Shown here: piece by piece, positions 1 to 5,424 of the stretch
Numbering within the stretch: the first letter of the stretch is position 1
Layout of the letters: every line of letters begins with the position of its first letter
NCBI GenBank assembly: GCA_964634565.1
Contig: CAZWLP010000118.1
Coordinates: 1-5,433 of the forward strand
Source of the DNA: JAUVKT01 sp964634565
GTDB lineage: Bacteria; Bacteroidota; Bacteroidia; Bacteroidales; VadinHA17
DNA: 5,433 bases
Direction of reading: 5' to 3'
Program-made: the position numbers and the translations under genes
The notes under the pieces: model-generated
The model's database searches: none
Seen by the model: only the letters and a program-made list of their open reading frames with translations
What the model was told of the DNA's origin: nothing

Positions 1-411
1 ATGGCTGAAGGTTCTGAACTGCATACTATTGAAGTCAACGATGAACTATATGAATTAAGCAGCTCTTATATTAAGAAGGCCGGACTTAACGATAAAATAG
101 TAATGCATACCGGAGATGCTAAAACTATTATTCCAAAAATTGATATGCTTTTCGACCTGGTTTTTATAGATGGCGACAAACGTGAATACCCTGAGTATTA
201 CAATATTGTTTTCCCGCTTGTTAAGCCTGGTGGCTATATCATTGCCGACAACGTACTATGGGATGGGAAAGTTGCAGATAAAAGAGCAACAGATCCAATG
301 ACGATTGGCATTCGGGAATTTAATTCGCTTGTCAAAAATGATAACAGAGTGGAAAAAGTAATCCTTCCACTTAGAGACGGCCTGATGCTTATTAGAAAAC
401 TTGGCGACTAA
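1..411 (+). CDS. Class I SAM-dependent O-methyltransferase (caffeoyl-CoA OMT-like), 5' end outside window
   Basis: Probable cytoplasmic, metal-dependent O-methyltransferase of family 3 (catechol/caffeoyl-CoA type), which moves a methyl group from SAM to a hydroxyl of a small acceptor. The 136 visible residues start at beta strand 2. HTIEVNDE carries Glu11, which in the family holds the SAM ribose. GDA (38-40) follows, then DLVFIDGDK (52-60) and IADNVLWDGKV (81-91). Asp57, Asp83 and Asn84 match the family's metal ligands. The ending DGLMLIRKLGD is typical of the C-terminal strand. Full members have about 210-220 residues, so some 75 residues, including the glycine-rich SAM loop, lie upstream of base 1. 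The ATG at base 1 is therefore an internal Met, not the start. The gene converges on the cold-shock gene, with 42 bases between the stops. The acceptor cannot be told from this part. Family assignment is firm. Confidence 0.9.
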   Translation: MAEGSELHTIEVNDELYELSSSYIKKAGLNDKIVMHTGDAKTIIPKIDMLFDLVFIDGDKREYPEYYNIVFPLVKPGGYIIADNVLWDGKVADKRATDPMTIGIREFNSLVKNDNRVEKVILPLRDGLMLIRKLGD

Positions 412-453
412 TATAGCAGGAAGTTAATATTGGAAACCCCTGCCCTGTTTTAG

Positions 454-906
454 CTATTTCTTTATTACAACATTTAAAGCAGAGAGCCCCCTTAGTCCTT
501 TTTCAATCTCAAAGGAAACAGTATTGCCTTCTTTCACCGGCTGCATTAGCCCATTAGAATGAACAAATATTCGCTCCTTGGTTTCAGAATCAATAATAAA
601 TCCAAATCCTTTTGCGTCATTAAAGAAGCTAACCTGACCTGTCCTTATTTTTCCGGAATTACCTTCTGATTCAGATTTTGGTATATCGATCTCGATATCC
701 TCAAGTTTCACCTTCTTTTTATCTCTGGGGTCTGGAGCATCCGGAACAATATTACCATCCTGATCTACATAAGCTATCATGTCTTCAAAGCTTTTTTTGG
801 TATTATTCTCCCTCCTGGCCTGCTTCTTCTTTTCCTTGTCTTTTCTTGCCTTTAATTTCTTGTTTCTTACTTCTTTCTTATTAAATGATTCTTTTGATCC
901 GCCCAT
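454..906 (-). CDS. Cold-shock-domain protein with long basic N-terminal tail
   Basis: A 150-residue nucleic-acid-binding protein, probably an RNA chaperone in the cytoplasm. Residues 1-38 are almost all Lys, Arg, Glu and Asn, with no hydrophobic core, so they are likely disordered or a charged helix. Residues 39-87 are an acidic linker that includes FEDMIAYVDQDG. The C-terminal part, about 88-148, is a cold-shock domain: the RNP1 motif KGFGFI is at 99-104 and the RNP2-like motif IFVHSN at 113-118. RNP2 usually reads VFVHFS, so one aromatic contact is missing here. Ordinary CspA proteins are near 70 residues, so this one is about twice as long. I recall the tail-plus-domain layout from Bacteroidota proteins, where it seems common. 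The ATG sits 23 bases after the stop of the nitronate-monooxygenase-like gene, in an A/T-only leader without Shine-Dalgarno, so the two are likely co-transcribed. Confidence 0.9.
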   Translation of the reverse strand: MGGSKESFNKKEVRNKKLKARKDKEKKKQARRENNTKKSFEDMIAYVDQDGNIVPDAPDPRDKKKVKLEDIEIDIPKSESEGNSGKIRTGQVSFFNDAKGFGFIIDSETKERIFVHSNGLMQPVKEGNTVSFEIEKGLRGLSALNVVIKK

Positions 907-929
907 ATAATAAATAATAGTTTAAATTA

Positions 930-2018
930 TTAATATTTACTTTTTATCTTCTTTGAAATTTTATTGAACTCATTCTTTAACTCAACAAATATCTCTTTTA
1001 CTGTTGTAATTTTTTTTATTCTCCCGGCATTGATGCCGGTAAAGGCAAAGCCATCTGCCAGTTTTCCGTTATATGCTGCTGCCAGTGCATTTGCAATGCA
1101 ATACAGAGTTGTTTTTGGATTACAACTCCTTATACAGTTAAAAGAACAATTTCCAGGTCTTCTAAGTCCGGCCGTTGCTTCCTCCAGAAAATTATTGTGA
1201 ATAGCCCTGCCGGGCATCCCTACCGGACTTTTTATAATCTCTATATCTGTCTCTTTGGCATTAATAAAAGCATCCTTAAATTCCTGAGATGCATCACACT
1301 CCACGGTTGCAACAAATCTTGTTCCCATCTGAACAGCCGATGCTCCCTGCTCAATTATATTATATATATCCGTTCCGGTATATATCCCTCCTGCGGCAAT
1401 AACAGGCACTCTTTTTTTATGGACCCGGTAAATATCGTCTGCCACTTCGCGGACTTCTTTAACAAGCACAGGAAGAGATTTGTTCTCACTTTTCAGCTCA
1501 TCAACCTTAAAACCAAGATGTCCTCCGGCCTCCGGACCTTCTACCACAAAAGCATCAGGGATGTAGTTGTAGTTCTGAATCCACTTCTTCCAGATTATAT
1601 TCGCAGCCCTTGCAGAAGATATAATCGGAACCAGCTTGGTTTTTATTCCATCTCCCAGGTACTTAGGCAAATCCAATGGTAATCCGGCTCCGGAAAAAAT
1701 AATATCGATACCCTCCTCAATTGAGGTTTTAACCATATCAGAGAAATCAGTAAGTACAGCCATTATATTAACACCCAGTACACCCGAAGTAAGTGCTCTT
1801 GCTTTTCTAATCTCATTCCTGACACCTTCAATATTTCCCAGCCTGTAGTTTACATTTCTGTTAGTACCGGTAAGTCCGACTCCTACAGTTGAAATTATTC
1901 CTATACCACCCATATTAGCAACAGCAGATGCCAGGTTCGAAAGAGAAATCCCAATCCCCATGCCACCCTGCACAATAGGAACCTTAATCTTAAGATCACC
2001 TATATTAAATGATTTCAT
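930..2018 (-). CDS. Nitronate monooxygenase family FMN-dependent TIM-barrel enzyme with C-terminal Cys cluster
   Basis: A cytoplasmic flavoenzyme of the nitronate monooxygenase / 2-nitropropane dioxygenase family, which also includes the enoyl-ACP reductase FabK. Numbering from the chosen ATG (362 residues): PIVQGGMGIG (14-23) is the N-terminal FMN loop, GGIGIIS (37-43) follows, and GVNIMAVL (82-89) is a barrel strand. VVEGPEAGGHLG (158-169) carries His167 at the family's catalytic His position. VIAAGGIYTGTDI (206-218) and GASAVQMGTRF (225-235) form the FMN phosphate site. An unusual tail holds Cys291, Cys295, Cys299 and Cys307 (C-x3-C-x3-C-x7-C), then GFAFTGINAGR. An in-frame TTG two codons upstream (2022-2024) could also start it. 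I prefer ATG because homologues commonly begin with M-K just before this strand. It is first in a likely operon with the cold-shock gene and has a promoter at 2113-2143. The true substrate is unknown; FabK is less likely given the length and tail. Confidence 0.88.
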   Translation of the reverse strand: MKSFNIGDLKIKVPIVQGGMGIGISLSNLASAVANMGGIGIISTVGVGLTGTNRNVNYRLGNIEGVRNEIRKARALTSGVLGVNIMAVLTDFSDMVKTSIEEGIDIIFSGAGLPLDLPKYLGDGIKTKLVPIISSARAANIIWKKWIQNYNYIPDAFVVEGPEAGGHLGFKVDELKSENKSLPVLVKEVREVADDIYRVHKKRVPVIAAGGIYTGTDIYNIIEQGASAVQMGTRFVATVECDASQEFKDAFINAKETDIEIIKSPVGMPGRAIHNNFLEEATAGLRRPGNCSFNCIRSCNPKTTLYCIANALAAAYNGKLADGFAFTGINAGRIKKITTVKEIFVELKNEFNKISKKIKSKY

Positions 2019-2087
2019 ATCCAAAAAATTATGCCACCGATAATCAGGTTACAGTAACAATTATTAAATAGTATAAGAAATTATTAG

Positions 2088-2219
2088 AGAAAGGTTCCCC
2101 CTGGAGCTATTCCAAATATAGATCTTCCTGAATATCAGACAAAGATAGGCATTAAAATGATGAGTAAAGGCAATTTTATCCCTTTTCTGGGTGAGAATAG
2201 TGAATTATTCTATTCCTGA
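2088..2219 (+). other. Open frame without a proper start; possible gene-end remnant
   Basis: After a TAG at 2085-2087 the plus strand stays open for 43 codons to a TGA at 2217-2219. The only ATG codons are the pair at 2157-2162, which would leave about 20 residues. The translation contains PGAIPNIDLPEYQ and GNFIPFLGENSELF, whose composition is protein-like rather than random. It could be the decayed 3' end of a lost gene. I do not recognise the family. It lies across the promoter of the minus-strand operon and overlaps the end of the 69-residue minus-strand gene by three bases (2210-2212) and the few that follow. A chance open frame remains quite possible. Confidence 0.25.
2113..2143 (-). promoter_or_regulatory. 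Bacteroidota-type promoter for the nitronate-monooxygenase-like / cold-shock operon
   Basis: Read on the minus strand, TTTG (2143-2140) is followed after exactly 19 bases by TATATTTG (2120-2113). This matches the Bacteroidota housekeeping promoter, a -33 TTTG and a -7 TAnnTTTG, in all fixed positions. Transcription would begin a few bases downstream, near 2107, leaving a leader of about 90 bases before the ATG at 2018. The match is read directly from the sequence; promoter activity is inferred. Confidence 0.6.
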
Positions 2220-2419
2220 GTTTCCTCTACTTCCAATTCGCCGGTAATTTCTTTAATCCTAATTGCGTTCAGCTCTCTCGATACAGTTGTAAGATTCATC
2301 ATAATGGTCTTATATTCAGGATACTTATTGTACTTCTCCCTCATAGTATACATAATATTCAAAACCATCTTCTGAAGATTCTCACTTGTTTCGAACTTTT
2401 TCAGATTTTCAGTTGACAT
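2210..2419 (-). CDS. Small charged helical protein of unknown function
   Basis: A 69-residue protein that I do not recognise. It starts at an ATG (2419-2417) and ends at a TAG. It has no signal peptide, no membrane segment and no cysteine. The sequence is rich in Lys, Glu, Met and Thr, with regularly spaced hydrophobics from about residue 13 to 62 (LQKMVLNIMYTM, then TIMMNLTTVSRELNAIRI), which suggests one or two amphipathic helices. The tail, GELEVEETQE, is acidic. It sits upstream of the nitronate-monooxygenase operon on the same strand, but 191 bases away and with a separate promoter between, so it is probably a separate unit. No Shine-Dalgarno precedes it. An inverted repeat (2424-2469) abuts its start. 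In favour of a real gene are its balanced, protein-like composition and the absence of a better frame opposite. Length alone is weak support. Confidence 0.5.
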   Translation of the reverse strand: MSTENLKKFETSENLQKMVLNIMYTMREKYNKYPEYKTIMMNLTTVSRELNAIRIKEITGELEVEETQE

Positions 2420-2423
2420 ATAT

Positions 2424-2469
2424 GCTGATCTTATTATTTTGATTTACGCAATATAGTAAAATGATCAGC
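2424..2469. repeat. Inverted repeat upstream of the 69-residue gene
   Basis: GCTGATC (2424-2430) recurs as its exact reverse complement GATCAGC (2463-2469), with 32 bases between. ATTTT (2436-2440) and AAAAT (2458-2462) could extend the stem by five pairs past a five-base bulge. One arm lies four bases upstream of the minus-strand ATG at 2419. It could be a leader hairpin or an operator for the small gene. There is no T-run to make it a convincing terminator. A chance origin cannot be excluded. Confidence 0.3.
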
Positions 2470-2503
2470 CTCTGCCAAAATAATAAGTAGAGGGTGGAAA
2501 ACT

Positions 2504-2531
2504 ATTGAAGTACGGATTGGTACAATTTTTG
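2504..2531 (+). promoter_or_regulatory. Weak candidate Bacteroidota promoter for the SH3-domain gene
   Basis: AATTTTTG at 2524-2531 matches TAnnTTTG at five of the six fixed positions, and ATTG (2504-2507) lies 16 bases upstream as a possible -33 element. The spacing is about three bases short of ideal, and the -33 element is degenerate. A start near 2537 would give a leader of about 30 bases before the ATG at 2567. No better match was seen between 2420 and 2566. Confidence 0.3.
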
Positions 2532-2566
2532 AAACATGATGATAATAAACATTTAATATACTAACT

Positions 2567-3139
2567 ATGAAACATAATATACTCAGGAAAGGGTTTCTGT
2601 TTCTTTCCCTTATCGCTTTTTGCTCACTGTCTGCAATGACGCAAACTCAGAATATTACCACAACTTCTGCCTGCAGACTTTTTGCCGATATAGAGAATAT
2701 TTCATCTGTATTATCATATATACCAAAAGGTACGGAATTAGAAGTGACAGAGTACTCAGGCGATTACGCCCTCGTTGAGTATGATGGAACAAAGGGATGG
2801 ATCAGGGCAGATAAAACATCTGCTCCCCTTTCTCAGGAACAGAGCAAGGTTCAGGATCAATATAACGAGACCCAGGATTATAAGAGTTATAATCCAAATC
2901 AGGTTGCAGACAGGTACACAATACTTATTGATAAGTATGGTTACAATACAGGTAAGGCTATTTATGAGCACAAGATATGGAAGGGAATTGATAATAATAT
3001 GGTAAAAGACAGCTGGGGTAAACCGCTCCAGGTAAGCCGTGAAATAAATAGCTCGGGCACCATAGAGATATGGACCTACCGTAAAAGCTGGTTGCTTCTG
3101 AGAAATGGCATTCTTACAGAATGGGGACCCAATAAATAA
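2567..3139 (+). CDS. Exported protein with bacterial SH3 domain and BamE-like C-terminal part
   Basis: A 190-residue protein predicted to be exported to the periplasm or cell surface. Residues 1-25 form a signal peptide: basic MKHNILRK, a hydrophobic core to about residue 22, and a likely cut near SAMTQ. Cys19 follows IAF, which is a poor lipobox, so a lipoprotein is unlikely. About 32-86 is an SH3b/SH3_3 domain: TTSACRLFADIEN, then YIPKGTELEVTEYSGDYALV and the closing GTKGWIRADK. Such domains often bind peptidoglycan or peptides. A polar Gln/Asn/Tyr linker (87-112) joins it to KIWKGIDNNMVKDSWGKP (136-153) and EIWTYRKSWLLLRNGILTEW (167-186). This pattern resembles the SmpA/OmlA (BamE) fold found in outer-membrane assembly factors. 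The fold link is by motif only. There is no recognisable Shine-Dalgarno, and no obvious partner next to it. An envelope role is inferred; substrate and partners are unknown. Confidence 0.85.
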   Translation: MKHNILRKGFLFLSLIAFCSLSAMTQTQNITTTSACRLFADIENISSVLSYIPKGTELEVTEYSGDYALVEYDGTKGWIRADKTSAPLSQEQSKVQDQYNETQDYKSYNPNQVADRYTILIDKYGYNTGKAIYEHKIWKGIDNNMVKDSWGKPLQVSREINSSGTIEIWTYRKSWLLLRNGILTEWGPNK

Positions 3140-3145
3140 GGGTAA

Positions 3146-3289
3146 ACACTTTTTGTATACCATCTTAAACAAGATTTATCTGAGTACTATGATTACATCT
3201 TTGTTCATGCCGGTGTAAGTCCTGAAATTATGAATACCTGACTTTCCATAGAAGAAATAAGTAATATTATCAGGCCCTGTCACGCTTAG
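3146..3289 (+). pseudogene. Decayed fragment of a calcineurin-like metallophosphoesterase
   Basis: The frame that includes base 3146 reads as the C-terminal part of a Ser/Thr-phosphatase-like metallophosphoesterase. YYDYIFVHAGVSPEI (3185-3229) matches the family strand FVHAG(I/V)SPE, whose His is a metal ligand. After a TGA (3239-3241) the same frame continues with LSIEEISNIIRP (3242-3277), a typical following segment, before a TAG (3287-3289). Still in frame, codons at 3344-3361 read G-P-stop-Y-G-H, at about the distance where homologues have a GPLWYRG-like motif, so the remnant may run to about 3361. The upstream metal motifs (GDxHG, GDxxDR, GNHE) are absent; the frame is interrupted just after the SH3 gene's stop. 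This is a truncated, multiply interrupted relic. The family call rests on remembered motifs, not on a search. Confidence 0.55.
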
Positions 3290-3460
3290 ACAATCTCATC
3301 CTCTTATCATGCCAATGTTTATTCACTTTAATAAATAATCCCCGGACCATAATACGGCCATGAAAACATAATAAATGTTAAAAATTTCCGTAAGGATATT
3401 TTTTTTTCAACCTTCATTCTTCCAAATGAATATCTTATTAAAATTATCTCTTACTAAAAG
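3290..3460. other. A/T-rich intergenic stretch with no gene or clear promoter seen
   Basis: Together with the metallophosphoesterase relic this fills the 330-base gap before the M14 gene. It is A/T-rich, includes a run of nine T (3399-3407), and shows no TAnnTTTG promoter match, convincing terminator hairpin or RNA gene. The promoter of the M14 gene should lie here, but I cannot point to it. Confidence 0.4.
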
Positions 3461-3461
3461 A

Positions 3462-3465
3462 AGGA
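3462..3465 (+). promoter_or_regulatory. Ribosome binding site for the M14 gene's GTG start
   Basis: AGGA, within GAAGGA, lies four bases before GTG at 3470-3472. Shine-Dalgarno sites are uncommon in this window, and this one fixes the non-ATG start. The resulting MKKK start gives the positively charged head that the signal peptide needs; the next in-frame Met (codon 21) would destroy it. Confidence 0.6.
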
Positions 3466-3469
3466 AAAA

Positions 3470-5392
3470 GTGAAAAAAAAAGTGAGTACTGTTGCTAAAA
3501 ACAAGCTGGTAATTTTAGCAATTGCAGCAATGCTGATTACTATGCAAACTATTGTAGCTCAGAATCTTTCAGGATATCATAATTACAATGATATGACGAA
3601 AGAGCTGAAAGGTCTTGTGAATGCAAACAAGAGCATCTCTAAAATTGAATCTATTGGTAAAACCATTGAAGGGCGGGATATCTGGTTGCTTACTATTGGC
3701 AATCAGCAGGGCACCTTAATTGATGAGAAACCGGGTATGCTGATAGGTGCAAATTATGAAGGTGATCACCTTATTGGAAGTGAGATATCTCTCACAATAA
3801 TAAACTATCTCCTGGAAAACTACAATTCAGATGAGGCTGTAAAGAAGAGTATCGACGAGCATGTATATTATATCATACCAAGGATTAATCCTGATGGAGC
3901 TGAAAGGATGTTTGATAATATTAAGACAGGAAGGAAAACAAATATGTCTCCTTATGATGGTGATAATGATGGGAGAATGGATGAAGATGGCCCGGATGAT
4001 TTAAATAAGGATGGCCTTATTACCATGATGAGAGTAAAGGATGAGAACGGTATCTATATGATAGACCCGGATGAACCCAGGCTAATGAAAAAAGCCGATC
4101 CCCAGAAGGGAGAAACAGGCCTATATTCAATTTACTGGGAAGGTATCGATAACGACAATGATGGATTTATTAACGAAGATCCCGTTGGAGGTGTCGATAT
4201 CAATCGTAATTTTCAGCATGAGTATCCCTATTTCCAGGATGATGCCGGATGGCACATGGTAAGTGAAAAAGAATCTATTGCATTAATGTCGTGGGTAATA
4301 AAGCACAGAAACATAGCTATAATGCTGAATTTTGGTGAAAGCGATAACCTGATAATACCGCCCAATGCAAAAGGAATATTGAGTTCAGGAAATGGCATAG
4401 ATCTTATAAATATTGCAAATAATAGTTTTTCCGATGCCAGTAAAGTAGGAATGGTTAATACAGAAGGAAGAGGCAGGTACGGTTCATGGATGAGAATGGG
4501 CAGAGGCGGACAGGGTTCGGAAGCCTCTTCAGGGGGCAGACAAAGACCTTCAAGAACTGCTGAAACGACCTTTGGTCGTGCCGACCTTGACTATTTCAGT
4601 AAGGCCAGCGAAAAGTATAAAGAATTAACAGGCATTAATAAACAGCCCCCTCTGAGAGATCCTGCCGGTGCATTTTTCCAGTACGGATATTTCCAGTTTG
4701 GCGCGCTTTCTTTCTCAACTCCCGGATGGGGCATCGACGATTCAAAAGCTGACACTGGTGACAGGGTAAGACCTGAAGCAAATGAAAGAGGAAGAGCAGG
4801 TACTGAAAGGGCAAGAGTATCAGGGATAAGCCCTGCATCCGGATCAACAAACAAAGGAATGGACAGGGATTTTATTAATTATTTGGATAATAACAACATA
4901 AAAGGTTTTGTCGAATGGAATTCCTTTACCCACCCCGAATTTGGTAAGGTTGAAATTGGAGGATTTACCCCATATGAGATTAATAACCCCCCAGCCACTG
5001 AAATTGCAAGACTGGGTGAAGCTCATGGGGAATTTGCCGTATGGCTGTCAGGCCTGTACGCAAATATTAAAATTGCAAAGACAGAGGTAATTAATCATGG
5101 TGGTGGTTTATTCAGGATAAAAGCAGAAATTGAAAATAGCGGATTCCTTCCTACATCACTTTCACAGGGAGTTACTTCAAGGTCTGTTAAGCCAACAATG
5201 GTACAACTTGAGGTTGAGCCGGAAGCAATTATTTCAGGATCTTCTAAAACCTCATTCTTCCAGGCCCTTGACGGATCAGGCAACAGGCAAAAATATGAAT
5301 GGCTGATAAAGGGCAAAGCAGGTGATAAGATTGACCTTAAAGTTGTTGCTCAAAAAGCAGGAACAGACAGGGTCAGTATTACATTGAAATAA
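3470..5392 (+). CDS. Secreted M14 carboxypeptidase-fold protein with altered active site
   Basis: A 640-residue exported protein with the zinc-carboxypeptidase (M14) fold. Signal peptide 1-30: KKK head, core 13-29, likely cut after Ala30 (TIVA/QN). M14 domain about 34-525: GKTIEGRDIWLL (63-74), PRINPDG (137-143), DINRNF (243-248, the substrate-carboxylate Asn-Arg pair) and HPEFGKVEIGGF (488-499). The C-terminal part, 535-640, looks like a beta-sandwich. Three Asp-rich DxDxDG-type loops (163-173, 177-188, 227-237) probably bind calcium. Two Gly/Arg-rich stretches (332-370, 427-463) look disordered. The oddity is the catalytic site. Where the family has HGxE for zinc, this reads EGDH (97-100). 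The strand LNFGESDNLIIPP has Gly289 at the third zinc His. FSTPGW (415-420) has Pro418 at the catalytic Glu. The gene is intact, so loss of function, if real, is selected or tolerated rather than decay of the frame. It is followed after 32 bases by another gene start, suggesting an operon. Family is firm; activity is doubtful. Confidence 0.92.
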   Translation: MKKKVSTVAKNKLVILAIAAMLITMQTIVAQNLSGYHNYNDMTKELKGLVNANKSISKIESIGKTIEGRDIWLLTIGNQQGTLIDEKPGMLIGANYEGDHLIGSEISLTIINYLLENYNSDEAVKKSIDEHVYYIIPRINPDGAERMFDNIKTGRKTNMSPYDGDNDGRMDEDGPDDLNKDGLITMMRVKDENGIYMIDPDEPRLMKKADPQKGETGLYSIYWEGIDNDNDGFINEDPVGGVDINRNFQHEYPYFQDDAGWHMVSEKESIALMSWVIKHRNIAIMLNFGESDNLIIPPNAKGILSSGNGIDLINIANNSFSDASKVGMVNTEGRGRYGSWMRMGRGGQGSEASSGGRQRPSRTAETTFGRADLDYFSKASEKYKELTGINKQPPLRDPAGAFFQYGYFQFGALSFSTPGWGIDDSKADTGDRVRPEANERGRAGTERARVSGISPASGSTNKGMDRDFINYLDNNNIKGFVEWNSFTHPEFGKVEIGGFTPYEINNPPATEIARLGEAHGEFAVWLSGLYANIKIAKTEVINHGGGLFRIKAEIENSGFLPTSLSQGVTSRSVKPTMVQLEVEPEAIISGSSKTSFFQALDGSGNRQKYEWLIKGKAGDKIDLKVVAQKAGTDRVSITLK

Positions 5393-5411
5393 TTGATAAA
5401 TAATAATTAAT

Positions 5412-5417
5412 AGGAGG
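5412..5417 (+). promoter_or_regulatory. Strong Shine-Dalgarno for the gene at the window end
   Basis: A perfect AGGAGG lies seven bases before a GTG at 5425-5427, within 20 bases of the M14 stop. No terminator intervenes, which supports co-transcription with the M14 gene. Confidence 0.7.
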
Positions 5418-5424
5418 AAAAAAA

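Noticed and set aside
1..3. ATG at base 1 as the true start of the methyltransferase.
   Set aside because: The protein would lack the SAM glycine loop and about 75 residues that family members have; the ATG fits an internal Met before A-E-G.
416..443. Possible terminator hairpin between the convergent methyltransferase and cold-shock genes (GCAGG ... CCTGC).
   Set aside because: Only five pairs around an 18-base loop, and no T-run follows on either strand. Too weak to call, though a terminator would be expected here.
1197..1682. A 161-codon plus-strand open frame opposite the flavoenzyme gene.
   Set aside because: The opposite strand encodes a full family protein with clear FMN motifs. The plus-strand translation is Cys/His/Ser-rich and has no recognisable motif.
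2166..2185. AAAGG / CCTTT stem downstream of the 69-residue gene.
   Set aside because: Five pairs with a 10-base loop and no proper U tract in the minus-strand direction; not convincing as a terminator.
3141..3161. Hairpin just after the SH3 gene stop (GGTAAAC, 7-base loop, GTATACC with one mismatch).
   Set aside because: A/T-rich with a mismatch, no following T-run, and it overlaps the metallophosphoesterase relic; probably chance.
2756..3172. A 138-codon minus-strand open frame opposite the SH3-domain gene.
   Set aside because: It lies antisense to a protein with a signal peptide and two recognisable domains; its own translation is a shadow-like mix of Ile, Leu and Cys.
3188..3202. TACATCTTTG as a possible -7 promoter element for the M14 gene.
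   Set aside because: The spacing between TA and TTTG is four bases instead of two, it lies about 270 bases upstream, and it falls in the pseudogene coding remnant.
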